The translations under genes were made by a program, and so were the position numbers. Of a stretch of 64,000 bases of DNA, positions 49,400 to 62,226 are shown piece by piece. The DNA is from Sporobolomyces roseus (lineage: Eukaryota > Basidiomycota > Microbotryomycetes > Sporidiobolales > Sporidiobolaceae), in NCBI GenBank assembly GCA_016617785.1, contig JADILM010000003.1, positions 682,001 through 746,000 of the forward strand. Direction: 5' to 3'. Every line of letters begins with the position of its first letter. Positions within the stretch are counted from its first letter, which is position 1. A model generated the notes under the pieces. It was given only the letters and a program-made list of their open reading frames with translations, was not told the origin of the DNA and did not search any database.

Positions 49400-50803
49400 A
49401 TGTCTACCACGAAAACCTGGATCCTCAACAAGAAACCTTCGAAAGACATTGATCAAGACACTTTCAAACTCGTCGAACAAGACGTACCAGAACTCAAGGA
49501 TGGTCAGATCAAAGTCAAGACTCTCTACTTGAGTAATGATCCCGCTCAGTGAGTTTCAAGAGGAGATTAGCTTCTTCTTCTCGTTTCGCTGACATTCTTC
49601 GCACAACAAACAGACGAACCTGGATCGATGCTGGACTGTACATTTACATTTTCATCTTCAGCTTCCTTGAGATAGGACATGCTGACGATGTCCTCGTCGA
49701 AACAGCACGAAAGACCGAGCCTACGGACCTTTCCCCGTCGAGGGAGATTCGATGCCTTCTGGTACTCTCGGAGAAGTCATCGAGACCAAGTCACAGAAGT
49801 GGAAGAAGGGTGACCGTGTTGTCTCTTACTCGTCATGGAGCGAGATCTACGTTGTCGACGAAGGTGCAGCTCAACCCGCACCTTCCGTCGAAGGTCAATC
49901 CGATTCGATTGCTCTCTCCTCGTTGGGAATGGTTAGTATGACCGCCTGGATTGGTCTTTGCGAGCAGGAGATTGGTGCTATCAAGAAGGAGGACGTGGTT
50001 GTTATCTCGGGTGCCGCTGGAGCGACCGGTTCCGCTGCTGTCCAGATCGCGAAGAACATTATCGGAGCGAAAAAGGTTATCGGAATCGCTGGAGGAGACA
50101 AGAAGTGCAAATGGGTCGAGTCTCTCGGTGCGGATGCCTGGTGAGTTCTGTCCGATCGCTCGCCTCTCTGAGCGATACTCAATCCGAATCCCTCCTCAGT
50201 GTTGATTACAAGAGCTCAACATGGAAGGAGGATCTTGACAAGGCTCTCGATGGTCAATTCATCAACCTCTACTACGATAACGGTAAGCACTATTCTTCAG
50301 TTCTGATTTTGAGGGACTGACCTTGCAATCTTTTGCAGTTGGAGGCGAGATTTTGAACCACATCTTCTCCAAGATGGCCCGCTTCTCAAGGATTGCTGCC
50401 TGTGGACAAATCAGTACCTACAACCGCGCTGATCAACCCGTAAACCTCAACAACTTCTTCCAAGTTGTTTCGCAAAGGATCCACATTCGCGGTTTCATCG
50501 GTAACTTCAGCTCTTTCTATCGGATCTCAACAATCGCTGACTCACTCTCGTTGTCTAGTCTCCGACTTTATCCAATCATGGCCCAAGGCTCGTGAGACCA
50601 TCGCTGGTGCCATCAAGGAAGGCAAGTTCTCGACTGAAGGAGCTGAAACTCGAGTTTCCGCTACTTTCGAAGAGATCCCTCAAGTTTGGAAGAAGCTATT
50701 CTCAGGTACGCTTTCACTCTGCTGTATTGAGATGACGTGAGGCTGACGTGAGTTGTCATCTGTAGGCGACAACCAAGGAAAACTCATCACTCAACTCAAG
50801 TAA
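49400..50803 (+). CDS. MDR-family NADP-dependent oxidoreductase (PTGR1 / alkenal reductase-like)
   Basis: Zinc-independent medium-chain reductase acting on alkenals, alkenones or similar enones. N-terminus MSTTKTWILNKKPS, LSNDPAQRTWIDAGL rebuilt over two introns, LGEVIETKSQKWKKGD, the NADP Rossmann stretch ISGAAGATGSAAVQIAK near 50010-50055, then FINLYYDNVGGEI and RIAACGQISTYN near 50390-50420. The end is GDNQGKLITQLK. The second intron uses donor GTACAT after GGACT. About seven exons. The next gene is a second MDR member on the same strand 366 bp downstream. Confidence 0.9.
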
Positions 50804-51169
50804 AGGGGTACTGAACGATGGGTAATCGCTTGAATCTGAAATAGTAAAAAGTGCAGTACGCTATACCAGTTTCTCTGTCTGTAGCATCTTCTCGTTGACT
50901 CCCGAGAGACGTCGTCCGCTTGCGAAGGTGTTCGTTTCGCCTCTCGACGCCCCTCGTCGCTTGAGCTTTAGCTTGAATCGCTTCGTTCTCGTTGAAAGAG
51001 CTCCCGGGACAGTCAGAGACGACGATCAAAGGCGATGAGTGATAGCCGCGCTAAGCTAAGAAGTCCGAAGTCGTGAATTCCGACTCCGAGGTGGAGGCAA
51101 AATTCATCATCGACTCTTCTTCGCTTCTTCTCCTCCTTCATCACACCTCACACACTTCAATCTATCGCC
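50804..51169. other. Intergenic between tandem MDR genes
   Basis: 366 bp. The final 70 bp before the second ATG are C/T-rich, promoter-like. Nothing else seen. Confidence 0.4.
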
Positions 51170-52585
51170 ATGGTTCAAAACAAGTCTCTCAACTTCATCA
51201 AAGCTGTCCCCAAGGACACTTATCCCGTTCCCAAGGAGCACACGAAATTGGTCACCTCGGAAATTGACCTTGACCAATCCCTCGAGAATGGAGCTATCCT
51301 CGTCAAGACCAAGGTAAGCTCGCAGGCCCATACATAGCTACATAGCTCGAGCGAAGCTTCCCGAATTCCTCCCTACCTCCTCAAACGCTCGCTGACTCTG
51401 ATTTTTGCTTTTTCCAGGTTCTCAGTCTCGACCCTTACATGAGGAGTAGGATGCGAAACCCTGGATTCAAGTCATACGTGCCCGAGTTCGATTTGAACAA
51501 ACCTCTGACCAACTTCGGAGTGTAAATTCCACCTTTTTTTTCTGAATTTCGCATTCTGGACTGACTCCTTCGTTCTCTCGCAGTGGAGAGGTCATCAACG
51601 CCGGTGAAGGAGCCGCAGCAAAGAAGGGAGACCTCGTCTACGGTTACTTCGATTTCTCAGAATACGTCAAATTCGACGCAGAGACCGTCAAGTCGCTTCG
51701 CATCTTCGACAACAAGGAAAAGCTCCCTCTTTCGACCTGGGTCGGTGCAGCTGGTATGCCCGGTCAAACCGCAAAGTACGGAATGGAGGCGATCGCGAAG
51801 CCTCAAAAGGGAGAGACGATTTTCGTTTCGTCAGCGTCTGGAGCCGTCGGTCAGATGGTTATCGGGCTCGCTCACCGAGCCGGGTGCAAGGTCATTGCCT
51901 GTGCTGGAACAGATGAAAAGGTCAAGATCCTCCGCGATACTTTCAAGGTCGAACACGCATTCAACTACAAAACTACCGATATTCAAGATTATCTTTCGAA
52001 ACACGACTACACCATGTACTGGGATTCGGTCGCTGGTCCAACGCTCGAAGCCGTACTTGCTACTATCCAAAACCGTGGGCGCATCGTCGGATGTGGCGGT
52101 ACAGAAATCTCCCCGTTTCTCGCAATGAGCACCGCTGACGCCCGCATAAACCTCTCACAGCCATGACTGATTACTCAGACGCCGACTATGGCGTGAAGGG
52201 CATGTTCAACATCGTTTCGAAGGAGCTACACTACGAGGGGTTCGTCTTCGTCGGATCTCACTATTTGAGCTAGATTCTGATTCGGGGCTCCTGCAGGTTC
52301 ATCGTCCTCAACCACGACCTCGGAAACTTCTACGACGATGTTCCTTCGGCTATCGCTAGCGGAGAGTTGATCCAACCTATCGAGCACATCACGAAAGGAT
52401 TAGACGATGTGAGTTCGGCACTTCTTTGCCTTCATCCTGCCCTCTTTGACATTCGACAGAGAAGTGCCTTCATCCTGCCTCGCTCGACATTCGACTGACT
52501 CGAGCCGTTCGCATCACAGGGAGAGGCTTTCCTCGAACTTTGCAAGGGAGGCAACACTGGAAAGTCGGTCATCTCGCTTGAATAG
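51170..52585 (+). CDS. MDR-family NADP-dependent oxidoreductase, second copy
   Basis: Same superfamily as its upstream neighbour but a distinct subgroup: VLSLDPYMRSRMRNPG (the classic alkenal reductase motif), FGVGEVINAGEGAAAKKGD, AAGMPGQTAKYGMEAI, the Rossmann run VSSASGAVGQMVIGLAHRAG near 51830-51890, YWDSVAGPTLEAVLATI, and GRIVGCGAMTDYSDADYG formed across an intron with donor GTACAG near 52098. End GNTGKSVISLE. About six exons. The last intron contains a short imperfect tandem repeat. Confidence 0.9.
52427..52495 (+). repeat. Imperfect 31-nt direct repeat inside an intron
   Basis: Unit 1 at 52427-52457 and unit 2 at 52465-52495 both begin TGCCTTCATCCTGCC and end GACATTCGAC, period 38. Both lie in the last intron of the second MDR gene. 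Confidence 0.8.
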
Positions 52586-52730
52586 ATGGTTCCGTTCATA
52601 CTTGTACATAACATACGCAAGCATACCTCTCGTCCACATCATCGAGGTGACCCGAGAGCAGGAGAAGAATTTCACATGACAACAGATGAGAGAAAAAAGA
52701 GCACTACTTGAATATCAACATCCCCTCAGA

Positions 52731-55176
52731 TCAGAGCAATCCCTTTGCTTCCTTCGAGATGAGACGAGGCTGAGCTCCGAGTCCGTTGCCGACTGTACAG
52801 CATCATCGAGTCAGCTATAGTCGAGGATACAAGAGAAGAGCAGAACGCACCTCCGGCTAAAGGCTCGTAGTTTGCTCGCATAAGGTAGTCGGGGTTACCA
52901 TCGGCTGATTTAGAGTGCAAGTTTGATGTGTCGAGCTGAACAAATGGAAGGCGAAGGATGAGCTCGACGACACAGAATCAGCGAGAACAGCGAGAAAGCT
53001 TACCATCTCAGGAGTAACATCGGCGAGTGTTGGGGCACCAATCAATCGCATGCTGTGAATGAAACGGACTTGTCAGCACCGAGAAGCAGAGAGTCAAGGA
53101 GGAGAGACTTACTTCATTTCCATCTCGTCCTTGAGGATTTGAATCGCTCGAACGACTCCCTCGGATCCGTAAGCCGAGTAAGCGTAAAGGAAAGGTCGAC
53201 CAATACCGACAGCGGTAGCACCGAGTGCGACAGCTTTGAGGATGTCACCCGCTCGTCGAACTCCTCCGTCGATGTAAACTTCGAATCCATTCTTGAGAAG
53301 ATTTCGTTTCCTCAATTCTCGCATGACTTCCTCGAGAATCTCGATACCAGATCGAGCGAAATCAAGCTGTCGTCCTCCGTGGTTCGAGAGTACAACACCT
53401 TGACAACCAGCTTCGGCAGCGAGAACGGCGTCTTCCCAGCATTGAACTCCTTTGAGGATGAGAGGCATCTTGGTGATCGATTTGAACCAGCTCAAGTCCT
53501 GTTGGAGCGTGACTATATCAACATACGAGATCGGCTAGATTACGGCGAGTTGACGCACCTTCCACGAAAGTCCAGGATCGATGAACGAAGAGATCGCACG
53601 AGCAGCACCTTGACTCTTGTCCGTGTTCTCTCCTGACTTGGCTTGAACGTCTGAGCCCTCATCGGCAAACTTCTGACGCATATCCTTCTCTCGTCGACCT
53701 GGGCCATGCGCGGGAGAGTCAGCTCGAGTTCGTTCGAAGAGGGAATGAGAAGGACGGACCAAGTTGAGGAGCATCGACGGTGATGAAGAGACCCTTGATG
53801 CCTCGCTTCTCCGCGTGTCTACAAGCGAGGGATAACGGATCAGCTCGGGCATGAAGTACAGGGAAGGGGACGAAACATACTGAACAATTTTGCGAGTGAT
53901 CTCTCGATCCTTGTTGACGTAAAGCTGCATGAACTGGACTTGGCCAGGCTTCGCAGCATCAACAATCTCGTCGAACGAGCAAGACGCGAGAGTGGGGATC
54001 ATCTGTTGAGCAACACGAAATCGTCAGTCTACGAGAGATTGTGCGATGAATCGGACAACGAACCTGAATGATTCCCTGCTTAGCTCCAGCCCAGGTCAAG
54101 TTCTTCTCACCATCAGGATGTCCCAGCTTTCCGAGTGCGGTAGCGGTGATGTAGATAGCTGAACAATTCGGAGAGATTTTGAAAGGTCAGCAGAAATTCG
54201 ATGCGAAACGGAATAGTCAAGCTCACGGAGAGTAGTCTGTGATAACGTCGATACTTATCAGCGTCCTATGTCGTACCCTACCAGTAGGATGAGGTAAGCT
54301 CACCTTGTGACCGAGAATCGTCGAGTTGAAATCGATGTTTGTGACATCTCGCAAAATGCGAGGCCGGAACCAAAGACGCTGATAGGCACTTCGGTTCTCT
54401 CGCATAGTGATCTCATCATCAGCACCAGACGAGTCTATCGATGGAGAACGGGTAAGCTTTTGACTCGTGAATTAATTCGAAATTCGACTTACAGTAAGCC
54501 CAAGCTCCCGTCGGCAAGACAGACTTTGCGACAGCCTCAAAGTCGTACAGACTCAAGCACTCGTCCATAGAAGGCTTGTTGGCCGCCCTCTCCTTCCTTT
54601 CCTTCTCTTCTTGAGTATCTTCTTTCGCAACAATTTTCACTCCCGTCATGTCGACCGATCCCAAGTGCTTCTCTTTCGGTAGATAAACCGAGAGCGTGTT
54701 GGGAGGGTGAATCGGTTCGCTATAAGGCGTTAGATAAGCATGGGAAGAGCTTGGAGAGAGTACAAGTCGACGTACTAAGCCTGTAAATGAAAAGAAAATG
54801 AATTCAGCGTCGTTTCTGCCGTGAATTGACAAAGTTCCTCAGCTCACCTCAGTAGCGTCAGTTCCAGCGTACTTCAACAAGATCTTCATTCCTCCTGCCG
54901 CGATCAACGAAGAGGCAAAAGTCAGCCGAGTTCAAATTTCGCAGAATCGATCGTCTCGCGAAATTCGTGGGCCGCGGCCGCGTCGAGGAGTAGGAATGTA
55001 CCAGGATGCTCGGGTGCGAACTGAAACGACGAAAAGGGTCAGTCTACAGTCGATTCAACGACGAACGAAGAAAATCGAAGAGTGCTCACATCAGTCAAAT
55101 CGTAAGCATTTCCGTTTACAATGACCCACAAATCATCCGACTTGTTGTGTTTCTCGACTTCCAAGTGGCTGAGCAT
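52731..55176 (-). CDS. CYB2: Flavocytochrome b2-type L-lactate dehydrogenase (cytochrome b5 + FMN domains)
   Basis: Oxidises L-lactate (or another 2-hydroxy acid) with FMN and passes electrons to heme. The cytochrome b5 domain has VEKHNKSDDLWVIVNGNAYD and FAPEHPGG (heme His). EAYEPIHPPNTL and LPKEKHLGSVD lead into the FMN domain: RPRILRDVTNIDFNSTILGH, LPIYITATALGKLGHPDGEK, GLFITVDAPQLGRREKDMR, VVLSNHGGRQLD (catalytic His), VYIDGGVRRAGDILKAVALG. There are at least 12 exons, two of them only 5 and 10 nt. I chose the ATG at 55176; the frame stays open to an ATG at 55383, adding 69 Ser/Arg/Lys-rich residues that could target mitochondria. C-terminus KEAKGLL, no peroxisomal signal. Confidence 0.92.
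54227..54236 (-). other. CYB2: 10-nt micro-exon of CYB2-like gene
   Basis: Minus strand: intron end TTATCACAG, exon ACTACTCTCC, donor GTGAGC. Joined to its neighbours it gives LGHKTTLPIYITATALGK, a strongly conserved stretch of the FMN domain. No other joining of the neighbours that I tried keeps both frame and conserved residues. Confidence 0.87.
54776..54780 (-). other. CYB2: 5-nt micro-exon of CYB2-like gene
   Basis: Minus strand: intron end CATTTACAG, exon GCTTA, donor GTACGT. Without it the frame is lost; with it the join reads ACTGAG|GCTTA|CGAACC, giving TEAYEPIHPPNTL, the conserved linker of flavocytochrome b2. Retaining the flanking sequence gives an immediate TAG. Confidence 0.85.
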
Positions 55177-55502
55177 ATCGGAACGAGTTGATTCGATAGT
55201 TTTTTTTCGTTTGAGGGGGAAGTGGAGGTGAACTTGGAAGAGCGAGGAGACGAATTGACGAGATGAGCTTTTTTTGACTTGATCGAGATACTTCGAGTTA
55301 TTGGCTGAGCAATTGACCGGAGACGAAGCGAGGTTGTGAAGGGAGGGGAAGAGAAGGGAAGAGAATAATCGAATCGCCCCCACACACCCATCGGATCTCT
55401 ACGGACAAATCAATCCCTCGCAATACTGAAAAATCCGCTCTCGTTGACCCTCTAATGGCAACAACACAGGAAAAAGTCTACAATATATGGAAATTGATAT
55501 CT
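55177..55502. other. Upstream region of CYB2-like gene
   Basis: 326 bp between two minus-strand genes. Up to 55383 it may encode the optional N-terminal extension; the remainder is promoter and the 3' flank of the hydrolase. An AT-rich CATATATTG lies at about 55482 on the minus strand. Confidence 0.4.
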
Positions 55503-56621
55503 CTATAGTCTACCGGCAGCAAGTTCAGAATCCTCCGCCCCCGTCGTCGGAGAAGCGAGTCCCTCGATTCCTTTCGCACCTTCACCACCATCTCCGAATA
55601 ACTCGACGTAAGCTTGGAAGAACCGTCTCCAACTAGATTTCGACGGAGTGTGATGTCCTGTCGAGGTGAGAACGGGCGAGATCAGCGAGAGAATCAAGGG
55701 CAGAACGGGGCAAAGACAAAAAAGACACGCACCACCGGTGTGCCACTCGACTCGAGGGTCAACAAAAGCTTGCGTCAGAGGTACAGATCGTTCTGGAGGA
55801 GAGTAGATGCGTCAGTAACTGTAGCGAGAGCTTCGGAAGAGAAAGACTGGAGCTCACCTTCTCCAACGATGGTATCTCCACGACCCAAAACATGCAGTGT
55901 CGGTGTCTTGGGCTTTGTCGCAAAGTACGCCGTAGTTCGAGGATCGAGAGGGAAGAAGCCAGCTGAGAGGATCGCAAACTTGAATGGTTTCGGTGGCCAG
56001 GGAATCGAGCTGTCCTTTGGTGCCGCCGCAAAGACCGGATCGAGGGAAGGGTTCTCTACGAGAGCGGTCAAGATAGCTGCTGCTGTCGCCCCCTGCGAGA
56101 ATCCCCAAACGGCGTCCGGTTGATGCTTTTCCATCAATTCTCGAAGGTAGACGACCGTCGCGTCGAATTTGCTGTACTCTCGCATTTGCCCGTCTTCGGC
56201 AGACGGTTTCCCGAACCACCATGCTCGAGGTGTGTCTTCGGGAGCAGTCGAGTTTGCGTTGGCGGAAGAATCGAATTTGTCCTTGAAATCTTCGGATGAA
56301 TTGGTCGGCATGTCGACGATGTGAGGCTATCGGAGTGAGAAAGTCAGCTCTATCTCTACTCAGGAATAGCTCTGGACTCACAGGATCAACGAAGATGAGT
56401 TCTGCTGAATCCTTTAGAGCTCTTCGAAGAGCTCCTACTCTTCCGCCTGTAACGCAGACGACTTGGGTCAGCTCATCCCGTGAAGCTGTGAAAGCAATGC
56501 TACTTACTGAAGATGACCGCGTTCTGTGTATAGCCGGGGAGCATACTATCGAAGGCGGCTATCAGTCTCGAGCACTCGACAATAAGTTGCGTAACTCACA
56601 GAATTCTCGGTACCGGCATGC
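55503..56621 (-). CDS. FSH1: FSH1-family serine hydrolase (alpha/beta hydrolase)
   Basis: Small alpha/beta hydrolase of the fungal family of serine hydrolases related to human OVCA2. The spliced start is MPVPRILMLPGYTQNAVIF, then GRVGALRRALKDSAELIFVD. The nucleophile elbow GFSQG is near 56085-56100, the catalytic Asp in VLGRGDTIVGE near 55870, and the His in GGHHTPSKSSW at the last exon. The triad is therefore complete. Five to six exons; the first coding exon has only 20 nt. The natural substrate is unknown, probably an ester or thioester. Divergent from the PKA gene. Confidence 0.9.
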
Positions 56622-57118
56622 TGAGGGAGCGAAAGTTTGCGGAGAAAGAGGAAGGAGAGTGCGGACTTGACAAAGAGGAGGCTACTGCGAGGTGCTTTTC
56701 GAGAGCAGCCGAGACGAAAGGGAGAGGGAGGAAAGAGGAGGAGGAGGAAGAGGGAAGAGAGAAGGGATTTTTCGCGACAGGGGGTCAACCTCTTCCGTTT
56801 CCATTATTTTCGCGAGAGAGGTTCTGCATTACTGTGAATTGCAACAAGCGTAGGAACGTTGTACAATAGAATGAGAAGTAATGAAAGTAGACTTTCCCCT
56901 TTCGTTTGCGAAAAAGGCTGGCAACGAAGGCTCTCATTTTCACCTCTCTCTCCTCACCTCCGTCCAATCCCGTCCCATCCGCTGTGTATACCTCAAGCTT
57001 TACCTCTTCTAGCGAGTCCCCCGAGACATACGACCTTCGACTGCCTTCCTCTCTCCCTCTTTCTTTCTCACCCCACTAGTCTTCAAGCCGCTTTCACTTT
57101 GAGGGATCTAGGTCGGAA
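56622..57118. promoter_or_regulatory. Divergent intergenic region, FSH1-like / PKA
   Basis: 497 bp with both promoters. Purine-rich on the plus strand near 56690-56760 (so pyrimidine-rich for the minus gene) and C/T-rich from 56940 toward the PKA start, a clear skew switch in the middle. Confidence 0.55.
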
Positions 57119-59093
<1,975 letters not shown>

Positions 59094-59548
59094 ATTGATT
59101 CCCTTCCTCGCATTCCCTTCCTTTTCATTCATAACTTATTCTCACCTAGCATCATCCATCATCGAGCAGTGCTCTCATTTTCTGCTTCTGTTCTCTCCTC
59201 GTTGTCCTACATTTTTCTGGTTTCGTTCAAAGTTGTTCCCTCTGTTCTCCTTCTCTTATCTTATAGTTCTCATTCTACTCCTTTCCATCTCTAGGTTCCC
59301 ATATGTGTCAGTCGTAGCAGTCTCGTCTAGCTTTCGTAAAGTCTTTCGTTGCATTTTGAAAAAGTGGAAATCTCGCGAGAGAGCCAAACTTCTTCTCTTT
59401 CCCCATCTTCCATTGTTTCCCACCTACGACTCAAACACCAGAGCTGCTATCACTCGAAGTCTCGGATCAACCTCCCTTGGCAGCTTCCCTTCTCTCTCCT
59501 CAAATTCAACGCGTGAGATCCAACACTTCTTCTCCTCACTCGGGAGGC
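59094..59548. other. Intergenic, PKA 3' flank and SLD3-like promoter
   Basis: 455 bp. From about 59390 a frame compatible with the next gene is open (PELLSLEVSDQPPLAAS), with an acceptor-like CAG at 59440, so a short extra 5' exon of the Sld3-like gene cannot be excluded. No in-frame ATG exists between the upstream TGA (about 59356) and 59549. Confidence 0.35.
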
Positions 59549-61686
59549 ATGTCGACCACCCGTACGAAAGGGAAACTACTCTACAGTCTATCAACGCGTC
59601 CGCCCATTCCCTTCCCTCTTCATCCTAGCTATCCTATCCAACTCCCCACTCAAGATCTACCTTTGGCTTACTTCGACTCCTTATGGACTACCACTCCGTC
59701 AGATCACGTACGTTTTCACCTCACAAGTCTCAGCTATCTCACAAGCTGATTTTGAGTCCCTCGCGTACAGTCGAGTCTCGAATCTTTCGCTCGACTTTTA
59801 CTCGCTCTTCGCGCTCAGAAACCTCCGAAAGAACTCGAGGCTCTCCTTCGATCCCTCGTGAGACCATTGCACGACTTTGACAATCGATGGAGGAATACGA
59901 TTCCAGATCTGCTCGAGCAAGAAGAGGAGGAAGATGGGGGGAATAATCGAGATGGATTAGAAGAGAAGGAGAAAGAGATGCTGTTCAAGGCTTACGAGAG
60001 GTGGGAAGTGGCAGAGACGAAGCGATTGGAAGAGGAGAAAGCGAAACGACAAGCGAAAGGGAAGGAGAAGGCGAGGGATCAGGATAAAATGGACGAGGAT
60101 GAGGAACAGAGGTACGATACAGTTGAGGATGAGGAGGTCAGGTCCGAGAATTGGGTTACAGAGAGGGAGGTCTACGAGTGAGTGACTATTCGGGGAATGA
60201 GTGGGAAGAGGTATTCGCTGACATGGGAGATTGTTTCGCAGAACTCGACTACAAGCGCTCCTGCTTCTCACTCTTATTTCTCTTCCTCCCAATCCTGACC
60301 CTCCTACACCCAAGAAGAAAGGCAAAGGACGCAAGAAGAAAGATCCAGAACGAGATTCAGCTACTCTCGACCCTGCTCTCCTGCTCGATTTCCTCACCGA
60401 CCGTCTCCAAATTTGGCGAGTCATGCAAGATATCTCGTTGGATGACGAGCTCGACAGTCAAGATAGGAGTAAGAAGGAAGTGGTTGAGACGAAAGATACT
60501 GTTCAGGAATGGTGGTCAGACGTCGTCGAACCTCTGTCAGTTCCCTTTCTTCTTTTCTCCTGATGTGCTGCATTTGCTCATGATCGTGCGCTTTTCGTCA
60601 TAGCTTCCGGAACGATGTCGAAGCGGAAGTTATTGTGCACCACCGCTCCAAGCTCTTCCCAGACGGAATCGCCGATCTCAACAATACTTCCAACACAACT
60701 CTTTACGAAGAACGTTCTCTCATGTCACTCGACAAATCCGCTCGTCGGCGCGATCTCAGAGACTCGCAAGCGCTCGTAGCAGAGAGTCCGACGATGAAAA
60801 GGCTGTTGTCGATGCCTTCGCTCGCACGGGAAGCTAGAGAGAAAGGGAACGGAGAAGACGTCTTCAAGATGCCGCTACCTCCAATTCGTCGGAATGGCTC
60901 GAACGAATCATCACTGACGGAGGAATCCGGTGGAAGTGGGAAACAAGCGCAAGAGGGCGACTCGGCTGCTCGAACTCGACTACCTCGCAAACAGGAACGA
61001 CCTCGACCGCTGCCTCGAGGTGACAGCGCCACTTCGAACATGAGGGATATGCTGAAAAGACGTGAGGTCAGTCTGGCGAGGAAGACAAGCACAGCTGGAG
61101 TCAAGAAGAAGACGAAAGATTCGGGCGAAGGGAACGAGATTGGTCGAAAACGAAAGAGGAAGAGTGCTAGTCCTCAAAGTAAGCCCACCTCTCTATCTCG
61201 AACCTTGCACGTTGTGCTCATCAGATCCCCTTCTCTGAATGATCAGAACTCGCCGCTTCGACCCATTCTACCGAAACTCTCACTCTCGTTCCCGACACTC
61301 CCGCCAAACCCGCTGTTAAAGCTCCATCGTTCAAGAAACCCTTCTCTCGAGCCATCTCTCTCCCTTCGTTCGCAGCTCTTGGTGCAGCTTTCCGACCTGG
61401 AGCTCCCGATCATTCTTTACCTCTCCCCTTCGGCATTCCTCCACCTCCGATACTTCCAGGCGATCGACGAGACGATATGGACTGGGATCAGATGGGAGGG
61501 CCGGAAGGTAGCGATGAAGAAGAATGGCTCGTCTCGAGGAAAGAGGATTTTCGAAGCAAAGGAGGTCATGATCGCAAAACGAGTGGGAGTACGGAGGACG
61601 AAGACGATGGACAACCTCAAGGGGACTCGATGATGGATACTCCGAAGAAGATACGTACAGTACTCGTCGCAGATACGCCAAGTTGA
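59549..61686 (+). CDS. SLD3: Sld3/Treslin-like DNA replication initiation factor
   Basis: Probable Cdc45-recruiting factor at origins. In the spliced frame, DLPLAYFDSLW, ELEALLRSLVRPLHDFDNRW (about 59830-59890), YETRLQALLLLTLISLPP (intron 60179-60240) and LLDFLTDRLQIWRVMQDIS followed by EWWSDVVEPLF match the order of blocks in the Sld3/Treslin domain. The rest is disordered and basic with many Ser/Thr-Pro sites (SPTMKRLLSMPSLAR, DTPAKPAVK), typical CDK-target context. It ends KKIRTVLVADTPS. Five exons. The match is by block order and short motifs, so a profile search is needed; the start may lie in an earlier exon. Confidence 0.65.
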
Positions 61687-62186
61687 AACTTCGACTTTTC
61701 TCAGGCGTCGATACTCGCGATTTGCTATACGTCTCGACTCGTCCGGCTCGAGATGTGCTACATGGTCTCGTTGAACCCCGATGGGGAATGCCGCCATTGT
61801 TGCGGCTTCACAGTCGCATTCAGCTTGGAAACTCGACACCTTTTGTTCTCCCGACCTCTTCTTCCTCGCTTCTCTCATTTCTCTCGCCTTTCCTCACCGC
61901 TCTTGTAGCTTTTGTTGTCGGTCGGACATATCTCGCTTGCAACACTCGACATAGAATCGTCGCGAGTTCACCATGATACAGCCTCGAAAACGCTGGACCA
62001 CCCCCTCCCAACGTCAAGAGTTTGACGAGGCGCAGATGCTGTGAGATTGGACAGAAACGCCTCTGTACTGTCAGACACATTATCCTCATCAGAATTGGCC
62101 TGCTTCGACTGCAGCAGACGTTCGAGCTGTTCGCATTCCCTCTTTTCGCTTGGTTGCCTCCTTTGGCCCGGCTTCGTCTTTCTACG

Positions 62187-62226
62187 GGCTCTGCTTATCT
62201 CGGACAGGCTCTGCTCATCTCGGACA
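62187..62226 (+). repeat. Two-copy 20-nt tandem repeat
   Basis: GGCTCTGCTTATCTCGGACA is followed directly by the same 20-mer with one change (T to C at position 10). Confidence 0.9.

Noticed and set aside
55503..56381. Overlapping minus and plus ORFs over the FSH1-like gene
   Set aside because: Frame shadows of the hydrolase exons; catalytic motifs occur only in the chosen frame.
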